Both the position numbers and the translations under genes were made by a program. DNA of 64,000 bases from Toxorhynchites rutilus septentrionalis (lineage: Eukaryota; Arthropoda; Insecta; Diptera; Culicidae): positions 110,742,216-110,806,215 of the forward strand of contig NC_073745.1 in the NCBI RefSeq assembly GCF_029784135.1, given 5' to 3'. Below, in pieces: positions 35,750 to 48,437 of this stretch (the stretch's first letter is position 1; each line of letters begins with the position of its first letter). The notes under the pieces are model-generated. The model made no database searches, was not told the DNA's origin, and saw only the letters and a list, made by a program, of their open reading frames with translations.

Positions 35750-37200
35750 TAGATGGAGATTTTTTGTTTGTATATAGAAATATGACAATTTTAATTTTTT
35801 TTCTTACATGAGAGTAAAATGGATCAATTTTACGATGAATATGAGTCGCATTTAATTATTTACTTTTGAACCCCGAAAAACTCAAAAATAACAAAGTCCC
35901 ATGAGGCGTATACTTAATTTTGCGATAGACTGTATGCTGAATTTCGGATGAGTTTGGGTAAAAATACTAATAAACGTAATTAACTGATTAACACATAAAA
36001 GATCGTATTTATGAAATTTATCAACATTAACTGATTTATATACTGCCAATCCATCGTTCCTTATAGCAAAATATTGGACCCGTTTTTTTTCTCTCCTCTT
36101 TTCCAAAAAACGACTTTTTTTAGATTCATAGCACTCAAACCATTGAACCGAATACGATGATCGACATATCAAATTAAAGCCTATCGACCATTTCTGTAGA
36201 AATATTATATATGCAGAAGATTTGGATTTTGCTTTTGTACTTGTTGATTGTATTTTTTGACATGGGACTATGTCTTTGAGTTCTATATAGGGGGTTCAGT
36301 CTACTAAAAATGGAACGATTCATTAAGAGTTTTCAAACGCATATTACTCAAAATCGTTATTGCGACATATGTTGTGTAACATTCGGAAGAAAATTTATCA
36401 ATCATTTTTTCGCTTGAAACACGAATAAAAAATATAGTAAAAAAGTTGAACTATTTGACTATTACAATGGGAATGTATTTTTCGATTGCACTAACCACTC
36501 ATTCTCCTCCCGATGCAAACGAGCAATCTTTTTGCCTACAATTTTGCGTTAGCTCACAATATGAGTCGATGCGTATCACGAGTTATTCTCCATTTCTCGG
36601 CATTTATAAGTTGGCAGATTCAATGGAGGGATGATCTCGGAACATGTTTTACCCTATATCCCCAAAATTCAATCAATTCGGGCAACGATAATTTGTATGT
36701 TGTTTGGTTATGTAAAAAAAAAATGCAGTTAATAATTCAAAAGTTCGAAAGGGTATACTCACGCATATCAGATTATGATAGCTCGAGTAGTCGCGATCTT
36801 ATAGTTATCTTTCCCATATGACTTCATTAGAAGCTCGCTTCACTTTCTAGAATGCACTTCCCCATTCTCTTTTCCCTGTTTCCCTGTAGTCATAGATTTA
36901 TTTGACTTTAAGTTTACATTTACGTAGATCTTAACTATTTAGACTTGTGTTTAAAAATGAAAAATTATAAATGGTATTTTTGTGTACATTTTTGAACAGA
37001 ATGTGGTTCCGGATTCTACCACATTATCTGATCTAACCGGTAAAGGATACAAGCTCATACAGGAAACGGTTTTTTTCAGGGCTTTCATTTGATGTATCAA
37101 AGAAGAGAAAATTACAGAATTCGAGTAATGAAAAAACTCAAATCAAATGCAATTACTACACACAATCACAGTCCTATGTCAAGATCCCGTCGGTGCCCTT
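35750..37200. other. Intergenic DNA, no gene recognised
   Basis: AT-rich. A phrase at about 36155-36175 (GATGATCGACATATCAAATT) recurs as GATGATCGATATATCGAATT near 37412, so old repeats are present. No gene was supported. Confidence 0.4.
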
Positions 37201-37213
37201 AGGCTCAGACCCA

Positions 37214-37690
37214 TCAATTTTTATATAGTTTTCATGGTAGTGGGACCTGAGGCGCTATATTTCGTTATATTTTTTCTTGAAAATTTAGGCTTTTTTACGT
37301 AACATATCCAAAACACAAAGAGGCGTTTCTTGTTTGGTCCGAAAAATCATTTTAAAAATCAAAATACCATTCTTAAAAAACTCTTAACTTTCGAAATACG
37401 TAACTTATTCAGATGATCGATATATCGAATTGAAGCCAATAAATTAATTTTCTATGAAAAAATATCGCACTTGCGAAAAAATTGTATTCTAGTCGCACAG
37501 ATCTGGTCATGTCGCATATGAATATTGAACGAAGACTGAAAACATGTTAACTTCGAAAAATCCTAACTCAAAAACGAAAATAAAAACCATTCTAATGTTT
37601 GAATATGTTATGTAAAAAATTCTCAGCTTTCAAGAAAAAATATAGCGCCCTTGGTCCCGACCATGAAAACCATAAAAAACCAATACAATC
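37214..37690. repeat. Imperfect inverted repeat, arms ~95 bp
   Basis: The left arm (37214-37315; TTTTCATGGTAGTGGGACC, GGCGCTATATTTC) pairs with the right arm (37595-37690; GCGCCCTTGGTCCCGACCATGAAAA). The ~280-bp loop contains no ORF of note. It is likely an old nonautonomous DNA transposon. Confidence 0.6.
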
Positions 37691-37906
37691 AAAATAGCAA
37701 TTCAATTTAACGTTTTCGCTTTCAGTTAATTCCCTTATTTTAATTTTTCTATGGGGGCGCTTTTCACCATCTTCACCTTCTCAACTTTTATTCCCAACGA
37801 TGTCACTCCTAACCGTCTCAAATTCTGTTCCACATTATGTAACTTTACTTAATTTTTTATCGTTCTATCTTCTATGATTGACCGCCCACTGATTATAATT
37901 TTGTAT

Positions 37907-38137
37907 CTAACCTCTTTCTATCTGTCGGTTTCGATCAGATTTCTCTGCCTCCTGAATAGCTTCTTCTATTGCCGCTATTCTTACTCCAGCATTCAGCATC
38001 ATTTTCGCCAACTTCATACTCTTCCGTTCCAGGATGGGCTCCCTTTCTTGGGCAAAGACTATTTTAGTTTCTCTCAGCTCTTTTACATCGGAATCACTAC
38101 TACGAAAATGCCTGATCTCTTCAGAGACAGTTGACAA
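37907..38137 (-). pseudogene. Unidentified charged coding-like fragment
   Basis: 76 codons, rich in Glu/Lys/Arg and predicted helical (EIRHFRSSDSDVKELRE, AIEEAIQEAEKSD). It reads like real protein rather than noise but has no motif I recognise. The frame continues slightly upstream without an ATG until a stop near 38180. It lies next to the hAT relic and might be part of it or a host gene fragment. Confidence 0.25.
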
Positions 38138-38744
38138 CCTTTGGTGGTTGGTGTCCAGCCAATTGAATATCGCTCAAGGCTCGAAGTGCTTCGTAATCTA
38201 ATTCTCTCGGAAATAGGGATTGTTAACCGGTAATACCGGGTCATTTTTCATTACCGAATTACCGGTAATTTTACAATCAAAAACCGGTAATTACGATAAT
38301 TTTCATTGTTACACCATATATAACATTGGCCTTTATGCCGCTTCAACATATTACCCGAGAATCAAAACAAGGTCGAAAAAACAGAACTAGCAGTGTTGCG
38401 TCGATTATACGACCTCCGATCTTCAGATCAAAAATCGTTGCTCGATCTGAAAACAAAACACAGTGTAAGCTTCAGCGATGAAGAACTGACAGTGGCGAAG
38501 GAATTGGTTGATGCCCTCGAACCAGTTCTGGTCGATGTTGAACTGCTACGCCGGAAGAACTGCACCCCATTATGTAGATGATGTCGGATTTCAATTTATG
38601 CTAGAACAGCTATCGCAGCCACCATCAGAAATTTCGAGGCAGCTGATTGCAGAAAAACGTTTGGTATGTGCAGATTTGTTCGCGTATATTAATAATCATT
38701 CTCGTGGTCATAACTAAACTAATGATGACTTCGGCGTTTTCTAT

Positions 38745-39495
38745 CAAACGTCATGGACTGCAAGCAGGAATTTGAAATTGTTCGTAACATGATGAAATTT
38801 GACGATTATGGTATTGATTTGGTAGCCGGACAATATGAGGGAAAATCCACTGGACAATGCAGAACTTGCAGAACAGTTGTGCATCAAGGAAAACAGATGA
38901 TTAAAGCAAATCCCAACGTCTCAAGCCGTGATTTGGCTAAAAAGATCGGCATGTCGCAGAGCTACGTCCAGAATGCAAAGAAGAGAGCTGGACTACATAC
39001 ATACAAGGTACAGAACTTCCCAAACCGCGATGAGCGGCAACAATCGACGGCTAAAACTGCTCTTGCGGACTGAGGAGTGAGCCTTTCGTGACAAAGGGCA
39101 CAGTAAATGGCGAGATCTACAAATCTGAGTGCCTCGAGAAACGCATTTTGCCGTTCTTGCAGCAGCACGACGAAGCTCCGCTATTTTGGCCAGATTTGGC
39201 ATTATGCCACTATTCTAAAAGTGTCCTGGAGTGGTATGAGGCCAACTCTGTCCATTTTGTTCCGAAGGACATGAACCCGCCAAACTGTCCGGAGCTGCGC
39301 TTGGCGGAGTAGCACTGGGCAATAATGAAGCGGGAACTTCGGAAGAGCAAGAAGACAGTCAAAGACGAGAAGGACATGTTAAGAAAATGGAAAAAAAACT
39401 GAGAAACTGGTACCGGATGACACTGTAAAGATTTTGATGGAGGGCATCAAGCGAAAATGCGTTCAATTTTACACTCAAGGCTCCATCGATTAACT
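38745..39495 (+). pseudogene. ITmD37E-type (Tc1/mariner superfamily) transposase relic
   Basis: The N-terminal helix-turn-helix part is SSRDLAKKIGMSQSYVQNAK in the ORF 38753-39073. The middle, including the first catalytic Asp, is deleted near 39058-39085. The C-terminal part follows (APLFWPDLALCHYSKS, KDMNPPNCPEL). Counting from the Asp of WPDLA to the Glu of LRLAE gives exactly 37 residues between them, the DD37E signature known from mosquitoes. A stop replaces the residue after that Glu. It sits inside the hAT relic. Confidence 0.85.
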
Positions 39496-39579
39496 TTTCT
39501 TTTGATTTTTGAAGTAAATATATATATAAAACTACCCTAAAATTTTGGTTTGATCCTAAATAAATTTTTTTTTTGGAAA

Positions 39580-40835
39580 TATTTCTCGAATTTATCTGGC
39601 GTGCCACAAGGGAACAATCTGGGTCCCTTGCTATTTTCAATATTTATTAATGAGCTATCTGTCATACTACCACCCGGCTATCGACTGTTTTACGCTGACG
39701 ACGTCAAAATCTACATGGTCATGAGGAGTATTGAGGACTGTTACGCTTTACAACGGCTGCTGAATCGTTTCACTGAATGGTGTACACGGAACATGCCTAC
39801 GCTAAGCATTCATAAATGCAACGTTATCACGTTCCACCGCAAGCTCAATCCGACAGAGTACGATTACGCAATTGACGGACAGTCTCTCGATCGTGTATAT
39901 CAAGTTCATGATCTCGGGATCATCCTAGACTCAGCATTCACCTTCCGATCACACTACAACGACATTATTTCTAGAGCTAACCGCCAGCTGGGATTCATGT
40001 TTAAAATATCCCAAGAGTTTAACGACCCACTTTGCCTCCGGTCTCTATACTGCACTCTGGTGCGATCGATTCTGGAATTTAACTCTGTAGTTTGGTGCCC
40101 ATACCAGTCAACATGGACCGCAAGAGTCGAAGCAATACAGAGGAAATTCGTTAGATATGCCCTCCGACGTCTTCCGTGGCGAGATGCATTGAACCTTCCC
40201 CGATACGAAGATCGATGCAGATTGCTGGGACTGCAGACACTGGAACAGAGAAGGAGTATTGACCAAGCTGTGTTTGTTGCAAAAATTTTCAACGGAGAAG
40301 CTGACGCACCGGAATTATTAGGACAGCTTAACATCTACGCTCCTGAACGACTGCTTCGCCAACGAAACTTTCTGCTTCTTGAGCCCCGAAATACTTTGTA
40401 CGGCCTCCATGACCCTGTGCGATTCATGTCGGCAAGTTTCAATGAAGTTTTCGCTCACTTTGATTTTGGCTCTACTGCGTCCGCATTCAAACACAGACTC
40501 ACAGAACTGAATAGGATGAACCACTGACAACGACATTAACTATGGACAAGGGCCCAGTTCCCAATCAGTTTTTTGTTATTTTTTTTATGATTTGACCACA
40601 GTTGACGCCTATTATTATTTACTTTTTTATATTTGTTGTGTTCAAAATGTGCTACTTTTTTATACTTATATATGTTTTGCATGTGAATGAAAAGATATGG
40701 GGTTTTGGCCTTCTCTATTTGGTTTTTCCCCATCTTAATTCATTAAGACAACAAAAAGTCAGATGAATAAATAATAAATAATGATAATAATAATAATCAT
40801 TATAAGAAAATTGGCATGACATTTTCGGTGTCGCA
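39580..40835 (+). pseudogene. 3' fragment of a Jockey/I-group LINE (RT C-half)
   Basis: A 5'-truncated copy with an intact 3' reading frame to 40527. It shows SGVPQGNNLGPLLF and FINELS, the catalytic FYADDVKIY box, LNRFTEWC, HDLGIILDS, LEFNSVVWCPYQ and a C-terminal RRSIDQAVFVAKIF. The stop is followed by about 300 bp of 3' UTR and a TAATAATAATAA-rich tail. It begins within the RT domain, so endonuclease and N-terminal RT are missing. The long open frame (over 300 codons) suggests a fairly recent insertion. It is nested next to the ITmD37E relic. Confidence 0.88.
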
Positions 40836-41194
40836 ATAATTTCGTGTTCGCCCTTTATCAACGTCTAGTCCAAGCTCAACGTCTATAAACGGATTGATGA
40901 AAACCGTCAGACAAGAGTTTCCGTACAGAGGGCATCAGAGGTAAATACAAGTCAATGGTATTCGATGCTCTTCGTACTGTATGCCCAACATCATTGGACT
41001 CTGAACGTGCCTTTTCCTCTTCTGGAAATTTTGTTTATTAGTACCGATCTAGATTAGAAGACTACAAAATTAGCATTATTTGTGTTCTCAAGTAATTAAT
41101 CAACAAACTAAGTAGCAAAAACTTGAACTCTTTTTCATGTGAACTAATCATCGTTTCATTAAAAACGAATTTCAATTAAAAACAGTCTGTACGA

Positions 41195-41890
41195 TTTCTG
41201 TCTGTCTGTCTGTCTGTCTGATTCTTATGGACTCGGAAACTACTGGACCGATCAACATGAAAATTGGTATGTAGGGGTTTTTGGGGCCGGCGAAGGTTTT
41301 CGTGATAGTTTGAGACCCCTCCCCCCTCTCTAAGGGGGGGCTCCCATACAAATTAAACACAAATTTCTGCATTACTCGAGAATTATTCAAGCAAATGAAA
41401 CCAAATTAGGCATATTGAAGTTTTAGGGTGCAATAAATGTTTCTATGGTGGTTAGACTCTCCACTTCCCTCTCTAAGGGGGGCTCCCATACAAATTCAAC
41501 ACAAATTTTTACATTATTCGGGAATTAATCAAGCAAATGAAACCAAATTAGACAAGGAAGTTTTAGGGTGCAACAAATGTTTCTATGGTAGTTAGACTCT
41601 CCATCCCCCCTCTCAAAGGCGGGGGGCTGCCATACAAATGAAACACAAATTTCTTCATTACTCGAGAATTATTCAAGCAAATGAAATCAAATTAGGCATA
41701 TTGAGGTCATAGGGTGCAATAAATGTTTCTATGGTGGTTAGACTCTCCACCCCCCCTCTTTAAGGGAAAGGCTACCATACAAATGAAACAAATTTCTGCA
41801 TTACTCGAGAATTAATCAAGCAAATGAAACCAAATTAGGCATATTGAGGTTTTGGGGTGCAATAAATGTTTCTATGGTGGTTAGACAATA
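41195..41890 (+). mobile_element. Helitron-like satellite-bearing repeat, array C
   Basis: It starts with five TCTG units and GATTCTTATGGACTCGGAAAC. About five satellite units follow, each with CATACAAAT..CACAAATTT, GAATTA.TCAAGCAAATG and TTTCTATGGTGGTTAGAC. The 3' terminus seen in array B is absent. Confidence 0.65.
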
Positions 41891-42830
41891 CCAATACCAA
41901 ATACAATAAATATCTTTCAAACGTGAAACAATCATGACTCTTGTGTTCTACTAAGGGGGTATTCTAGTGTAGAGGCACGAATTTCGAACGTTTTTTCGAG
42001 GTACGATAAAATACATTAAAGATTATTTTTACTGTCCATTCTATCATTTTTGTTTATCTATCCTTTGAGAATAAAACTAAAGTTGAACGGAAACAAATAT
42101 TCATCAAAAGAATGGTTACAAGCTGATGAAGTGAGGGGGTTCAAAAAAAGTTGTACAATGGTGTACACGATTCCAGCACTTCTGGTTGTCTGAAACAAAA
42201 AAAAAACCGAACAGATTCTGAATCAGTAAAGATGCCGCTATCGCATGAACCTCGGACAAGTCAAAAACACGGTTTTTGACAAAATGGCGGCCGCTTGAAG
42301 AAAAAAAAAGTGTTTAAAACGTTTTTTGGACGTTTTCCGATTTTTTAAAAATAGTTAAACCTAGAAATTATGATTGGTTCATGCGATAGAGATATGTTTG
42401 CAGATTATATTCATATGAATTCGACATAAATTGGTTCAGTAGAACTTGAGATTTGTGCTCCCGTGACCGTATGGACTAGTTATGAAAACTCGAGGATCAC
42501 AGACAATACTCGGGGCTTAACGAAGTCTGACAAACGATTCACCCCATTTTAGAAAAAAGCTTCAAGCACTTTTCCCTGCTTCAAATAAACAGATAAACAA
42601 ATAAATCCATTTCTAAAAAAAAATAGGTCAAGCCGTTTCGAAGGAGCTCAACTACAAACACCGTGACACTAGATTGACAACTTTTGACAACTCAACAGAA
42701 AATGGCAAAAGCAAAATAGAGGCAAAATTCTACATGCAGACGAAATGAGAGGTGTATAAGTTTTTTTAAATGTACGATTGAAAAAATACGTCATTTTAAG
42801 TCTACCTATTTTTGAAAATTTCACCCCATT
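41891..42830. other. Intergenic DNA, possible MITE, no gene
   Basis: A weak inverted phrase (TTCTAGTGTAGAGGC near 41952 and GTGACACTAGATT near 42661) may mark an old MITE of about 720 bp. This is too weak to call. No ORF was supported. Confidence 0.3.
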
Positions 42831-42841
42831 AGGAGAGACTG

Positions 42842-43136
42842 CTTGTGCTCCCGTGGCCGAGTGGTTAGCGTCATAACTAACATGCCGGGTGTTCGGGTTC
42901 GATTCCCGTTCTGGTCGGGGGAATTTTTCGTCAAAGAAATTTCCTCCGACTTGCACTGTGATCACGCGTATTCTAGAGCTTGCCACTCAGAATGCATTCA
43001 AGGCGTGTTATTTGGCATAGAAATCTCAACTAAGTACTAATAAAAATGACGCAAGTAATACTACGTTGAGACGGCGAAGTTCCTCTAGGAACGTTAGTGC
43101 CATTGAAGAAGAAGAAGAAGAAGAAGAAGAAGAAGA
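42842..43136 (+). mobile_element. tRNA-Ser-like SINE, copy with (GAA)n tail and 11-bp TSD
   Basis: It starts CTTGTGCTCCCGTGGCCGAG, with A box (GTGGCCGAGTGGTTAGCG) and B box (GGGTTCGATTCCC), the shared body, then a (GAA)n tail. AGGAGAGACTG is duplicated at 42831-42841 and 43137-43147. This is the best-preserved copy of the three. Confidence 0.93.
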
Positions 43137-43274
43137 AGGAGAGACTGAAAGAGACTAATCGTAAACCAGTAGATCATCAGACATTTGACACAACATTGAT
43201 AAGATTAACGACAAATACAGCGGAAAGGTTTTTCGGGATGTTCCGCTTGTTAATCACGGCGCTTTTTTTTCGAA

Positions 43275-43758
43275 TTAAATAAGTCCCCGTAACAGGGTAT
43301 TTATTATGATTTTTCCTACAATTTTCCATTGTAAATATTCCTTAAAATTGCATACTCCTTACAAACTAACACTTTATACAACAATCAACAATGTGTTCTC
43401 ACTTATAACGCCTAAACACGTAAAAATATTGTCTTGATATGCTTTATCGCAACGCTCACATCAGTATATAAATTGTCAACCCTAGGCTCGTTCCGTACAC
43501 CAATAGATCACCTGTGGTGATGTTTCTTGTCAATTCGTCGCCCGCGATCGTTTGGGGCTCTTTTTCTCACGTATCTATGTTTGTATGTTTATTTAAACTC
43601 CGGTCCTAGGAGCGAAGAAAAAAAAAACTAAACCACATCGCAGCTCTATGTTTTGTGTTTTATGGGTTCCACTTAAAAACGAAATTAAACTACACATTGG
43701 ACTAACTAACCTTAATTTTACAGCTTTTTTACCTTGCCTATCAACCTATCATCTCACT

Positions 43759-43805
<47 letters not shown>

Positions 43806-45368
43806 TCTGCGATGATGATGATGGTTGGCAGCCAGCGGTTGGTCATTTCGACTGTTTTGCTCTGGAAGTTTACAACCTTAATTTTATTTTCATCACATGA
43901 TGAGAAATTGGACTATTAAACAGTATGTTTCTATTTTTTTCTCGGGCTTCTCGCGCGCGCGCACTTGCTCGCTTTCCGTCTCACAGCATCAACCCGAGTT
44001 CAAGTTTCGATGATTGCGACCAGAGTGTGAGAGATTCTTCTATTTGCTGCTACAGATCTGTCTGTTCTGTTTGTGATTTTTTTTCAGGCTTTTTCGAGGA
44101 AAGTTGAAACTCTACGGATGGTTTTTTTCCGTGTGCCCGCGGATGATTTGTGGCTGTTTGTGGCGAAAAGCAGCAACAAGGTTCGCACAGGGGGTTGTTG
44201 GAGGGTTACGCGAACGGATCTAGTTCAGATGATAGGAGGACGTTTCTGTGTGCTCTGTCTGTCAGTTTGAGAGATGAACTGGATCTCGTTGTGCTGGGAT
44301 AGATTCGGAGAGTGCACCGGTCACAGCAGCAACAGCGCGGGAAAATACCGGGGATTTATGGTGAGAAAGAAAGGAGAGGCGAAAAAAAAGCAGCTCAGTT
44401 GTCGCTTGTGGACTCTTGTGGCAGATTTATTGAAATTGATGCCCTCGGGCGATTTCTGGATCTACGTTTGCACTGCGCTATGCGTGTCTTCCCATGCATA
44501 GACACCGAAGGTGTGTGTGTGTGTGTCTGATGACGGGGTATTCGATGGGAACTGAGCGTTAATTTGCAAGTGCTTATTCATTATTCGAAAGTGGAGAAAT
44601 TCCAGTAGCTCAAAAGTGGTGCAAACATGCTGCAGGAGACGATGAGTGTCGGGGAGCAAGACATAAATGACTGCGCAGGATAAACAGCGCGCGGGATCTG
44701 GTTGGAAGTGGTTTGTTGTCGAGGAGCGTATAAAATACTGGCCGAGAAACTACGGCAAGAGGAGAAGGATAGGTTGAGAGCAGATCTCGAGAAGAAATAA
44801 ATATTTGGACTTATAACAGGTTTAAAACTAGCACGATATATTGATTGTACAAACATCGTTTTTTTCTATCAACATTAAACATTTGGTTTATCGAATCCAC
44901 TCGGCGTTTGAAGGAAACCGATTCAAATTACTGACCATTGCGTCCAGAGATTTTTTTTCGTGTTTTTTTTCGTTATCTAAAACTAAACATTTCTAAAATA
45001 AGGCTACTGGCACATGTTTTTGATTGTGGTTGGGTGATTGAGAACTGGCTTTTTTCGATTAAAAATGCAACAACACTTTCTTATTGCTTTCGTTGTCATG
45101 AGGCACTCTCTGTAAGTTTTTTCTGCTATTTACAATTTCAACAATATACTCGATTCAGAGGAGTATCGTTACAAAAGTTTGATGCTACCGAGGGTAAAAA
45201 AATCTTATGTAAATATTCTCGCATTAAAACAAAAGACTATGTACAGCATAAAACATAAAAAGTATGATCGCAGTTTTTTTGCTCCGCGCTTTTGGTGGGT
45301 CCACGTGACAGGCTGTCACAAGTTAGTGGCGAACTAAAGAGGGGGGGGGGGGGGGGCTTTGAGGGATT
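43275..45368 (-). other. Probable 3' UTR of the knirps-family gene
   Basis: About 2.1 kb downstream of the stop codon without another gene. It holds a poly-C/G tract (45342-45356) and a (GT)n tract (43761-43798). Candidate AATAAA signals on the minus strand lie at 43883-43888 and 43300-43305; the latter sits just before the SINE. The end is inferred, not shown. Confidence 0.35.
43761..43798. repeat. (GT)n microsatellite
   Basis: 19 GT units in the presumed 3' UTR. Confidence 0.95.
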
Positions 45369-46700
45369 TCAGACTTTCGTGGTCAGATCCAGCGGGGTGG
45401 TCCCCTGCAGTCTCATCCGCTTGACTTCCCGCGCGTACTCGGTTTCGGGGTCTTCCATCTCCGAGTCGCTCCCGCTTCCGTGCGCGGAGGAGGATTTCCC
45501 CGAATGCCGCTGGCGGTGGTGGGACGCATGCTGGCTGCTGTGACGGTGATTATGATGATGGTGGTGGTTGTGATGGTGCTGGGGATGGTGATTGTTGTGG
45601 TTGTTGTTCGGCAGGCTGTTGTTGTTGGTGTATTTGTGGTGCAATGCGGAAGCGGAACACGGGGAGTCACGATCGTTGGAGACGACCACCAGCTGTTCCT
45701 CGTCGCTGTCCGCACACGAGACGGATGTCCGGTGATCCTCGGAGGAGCAGCTGCTGCCGGTTTTCATGCTCAAATCGATAGGATTGTCCTGCTGGGGCGC
45801 CACCGTGGGTGACCGGGGAGGAGTCATCGTTACGGGAGCCACTTCCTCCGGCTCGGGTTCCTCTTTCGCGCTGCCGGTCGTTTCGTTGCTGGGGCATCGC
45901 TGGGAATCGAGGACCGTGTCCAGATAGAAACGTTTCGCGAACGAGTCCGGTGATTTGGTTTCCGCGTGGGGGGCGCTGTTGTTGGTGTTGTTGTTGTTAC
46001 TAGTGTTGTGATTTGGTGTGAAGCGACTGTTGTTGTTGGCAAGTGGCGAACTGCTGAGGATTGGCGAGTCGGCGGGTTTTAGGAGGCCTTGGTGGTGAGG
46101 ATATAGCGCCGGATGGAAGCCCGGAAACATTAGGTGGGACGGTGGAAGGAACCCGGGTGGAGGCATCAGCGGCAGACCCCCGAATGGAAGAGGTAAAAAC
46201 AGTTCTTTGTTCATCGGAGGTTGCTCGTGAAGTTTTCCCTGGCGCAGCAGTGCATTTCGGCGATCGTTAATCTCGTTCGAGCTGTCCGAGTTGTGGCTGT
46301 CGGGAGAGCTGACAGAGGGCGAAGCCGATGGATGTTTGGCATATTCTTCCAGCCCTAGTAGCATCAGTTCTTCCTTGGTGCACGGCGGCCGGGAATATAT
46401 TCCGTGGGGATACGCACTCGGTGGACCGAACATTCCGTGCATCGGGGGCTGACCGGCCTTCTGATTGTTGGAGGCCTGCTGCTGGGCGGCTTGCTGTTGC
46501 TCCTGCAGCAGACAGTGAATCTTGAACCAATTCGAGCGCCGTCCGTAGCGGGAGCCACTCTTGGACATGCCAACCATAAGGCACTTGCGCAGCCGGCACG
46601 CCTTGCACGCCGTTCGGTTCTTTTTGTTGATAATACATTCACCGTTATTCTTGCACTCGGAGATCGATGAGAGGTTGTTGTAAGATCGGCCGAAGAAGGA
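45369..46700 (-). CDS. knrl: Knirps-family nuclear receptor, coding exon 2
   Basis: Encodes residues 27-469 of a zinc-finger transcription factor of the knirps group (NR0A). These orphan receptors bind DNA, lack a ligand-binding domain and act as nuclear repressors in embryo patterning, trachea and wing veins. The exon starts after a TTCTTACAG acceptor (46701) in phase 0. It completes the P-box (EGCK|SFF) and gives the second finger (Cys at about residues 42, 48, 58, 61). The knirps box follows ([19 protein letters not shown]). The tail is Gln-, Asn- and Pro-rich, with a CtBP-type PIDLSMK (about 333-339), a His-rich run (about 396-425) and a second-like PLDLTTK at the C-terminus (462-468). 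The ANNGE-type D-box and MVGMSKSGS wording resemble knirps-like more than knirps as I recall them, so the symbol is tentative. Eagle is the other option. Confidence 0.9.
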   Translation of the reverse strand, partial: SFFGRSYNNLSSISECKNNGECIINKKNRTACKACRLRKCLMVGMSKSGSRYGRRSNWFKIHCLLQEQQQAAQQQASNNQKAGQPPMHGMFGPPSAYPHGIYSRPPCTKEELMLLGLEEYAKHPSASPSVSSPDSHNSDSSNEINDRRNALLRQGKLHEQPPMNKELFLPLPFGGLPLMPPPGFLPPSHLMFPGFHPALYPHHQGLLKPADSPILSSSPLANNNSRFTPNHNTSNNNNTNNSAPHAETKSPDSFAKRFYLDTVLDSQRCPSNETTGSAKEEPEPEEVAPVTMTPPRSPTVAPQQDNPIDLSMKTGSSCSSEDHRTSVSCADSDEEQLVVVSNDRDSPCSASALHHKYTNNNSLPNNNHNNHHPQHHHNHHHHHNHRHSSQHASHHRQRHSGKSSSAHGSGSDSEMEDPETEYAREVKRMRLQGTTPLDLTTKV

Positions 46701-48437
46701 CTGTAAGAAAAACAGAAAAACAAGATCTCAGTAATGCGCACCAATGAAATTAAACATGAAAAAGCGACTTCTGTTCCAAATAAAGCATCGTCTTCCGCGC
46801 AGTGCGCGAAGGCAACTCGAGGTGCCTTACGCAATTCAGTCGTTTGTCAGTGCTTGTAAGCACTTTATAACACCCTAGCATGCCCGGCAGGGGGGTTCGA
46901 GTCGAGTACTCTCACTCCGGAGCTGGAGATCCAGTGCGCTACCAGTAAACGGTCAGTCAGTCAGTCAGTCTGGTGTTCCGTCCGATTTTCTAATCAACCG
47001 ACACGCCCGGGTTGCACTATTAATTACCCGCACCGAGGACTTCTGTGAGAATGCCTCCGGTTTCTTTCGGGGTGAAGAAAAAGGGAGAAATCTCTTACAC
47101 TTTGTAAAGTGTCTCTAATTTATCATCACCCTTTCGCTGTTGCGGCTGCCGGACAGAGATGCCAGATTTCGGTTTTGTTTTGGTCCGTTGGTCCTTGGAT
47201 ATTGAGAGACACAATTTTACATAACTGAAATATACTGAAATTTAAACAACAGTCTTCAACTAGGCCGAAGCTTAATCAACAGGTTTTTTTACGTAGGACT
47301 ACGTCTTTCAGAAAGGGAGCTAAATCAGAAAAAGGTTTGATGAAATAAAGACAACTTTTTTTTTACCACGAATGGATTTTGGTGTTATACATAGCAATCA
47401 AATCGAAAATTAACAGACAGAGGTTTTGCTCGACACAAAGGAATAATGGAAGATATCACAAACAATAGTTCTTCTCATATTACTGTATTTTTGCATCACA
47501 CTCACATACTGTTGTTATTTTTACGCCAGAAGTAGATTAAAGAGCATTCCATGCGGTTTAATGGTGGGATGATTCTGATTTTGCCTGCTGTGCGAAGCAG
47601 AAAAGCCACATGGATCTGAGAAATTTTAGAATAATGCTCTGCACCTTCGCTTATCAATGAATTTCGCGCCGGTTTGTGAGACATTGCCGATTAGTTGACT
47701 GGAGATCTTCGCCACAATGTAGCTGTGCAGTTTTGTTTTTTAGTCTATTCACTTGTGTAATAGTTGCCTTCACGGGCATTACAAGTCCTGTCTAAAAAAC
47801 GGAGTAATTTCGTTCGGCGGAAGCATGTCTTCTGGTGGGGAGTGTTTCTGTATTTTTGCATCACTAGCACAGATTGTTGTTTTCATTCGTTGCCAAAAGT
47901 AGTTTGAAGAATTTATGAAATGTTTTGGGACCTCGCAAGAACTGTCAAACTCTCAAACTGGTGTGAATCAAGACGCTTAGAAAACCACTTTGCTGTAATC
48001 TTAAAAATATAGTTCTTTTGTACACAAAACACAATGTGTAAGGTTTGGAAACTCTATCTAATACATTTTAACGTTGCAAATGATTCGTCTTTCCTATCTT
48101 CGAATAAAGTTTTCTTCCATACCGTTTTCAATAACGCGCTATAAACCATAGATTCATCTTGACTTCACCGATTAGTTTGGCAATGGCAGCTGAATTGTCG
48201 GCACAATCTCGACTAGCGGATTTGACGTCTGGGAACGACAATTGAATTTGGGACCGAAACTATTCTCTATCAAATTAGAAGGCACGAAAGCAGTTTAATA
48301 TTACTGGAATTTGAATGAAATCTTTTATTTGACGTTTTTCAATTACTGGAAGTACATATTCCTGATCGTAACTTAACATATTTTCTTTTTTTTCATTCAT
48401 GATTTCTAATTTTAAAAGTGTAATCAATGTAACAATG

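Larger units (their letters stand above)
38220..41110 (+). pseudogene. hAT transposon relic, split by two other elements
   Basis: It begins with the ACCGGTAATT-rich repeat (38220-38310). Translation at 38393-38717, in two frames, reads like hAT transposase (FSDEELTVAKELVDALEPV, then FQFMLEQLSQPPSEISRQL). The C-terminal dimerisation block appears 2.3 kb later at about 40960-41090 (LRTVCPTSLDSERAFSSSGN, YRSRLEDYKIS). The gap is filled by an ITmD37E relic and a LINE fragment. Stops and frameshifts make it dead. The orders of segment and strand agree, so I infer one original element. Confidence 0.7.

Noticed and set aside
41952..42673. Possible ~720-bp MITE with CTAGTGT ends
   Set aside because: The inverted similarity is only a few bases and no target duplication is visible.
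45480..46834. Several 60-156-codon ORFs on both strands over exon 2
   Set aside because: They are frame shadows of the GC-rich, low-complexity knirps-family coding exon.
46860..46960. tRNA-like pattern (GGTTCGAGTC, GGTAGCGCACTGGATCTCCAG on the minus strand) near the splice acceptor
   Set aside because: B-box-like and D-arm-like words occur, but they do not fold into a convincing cloverleaf in either orientation.
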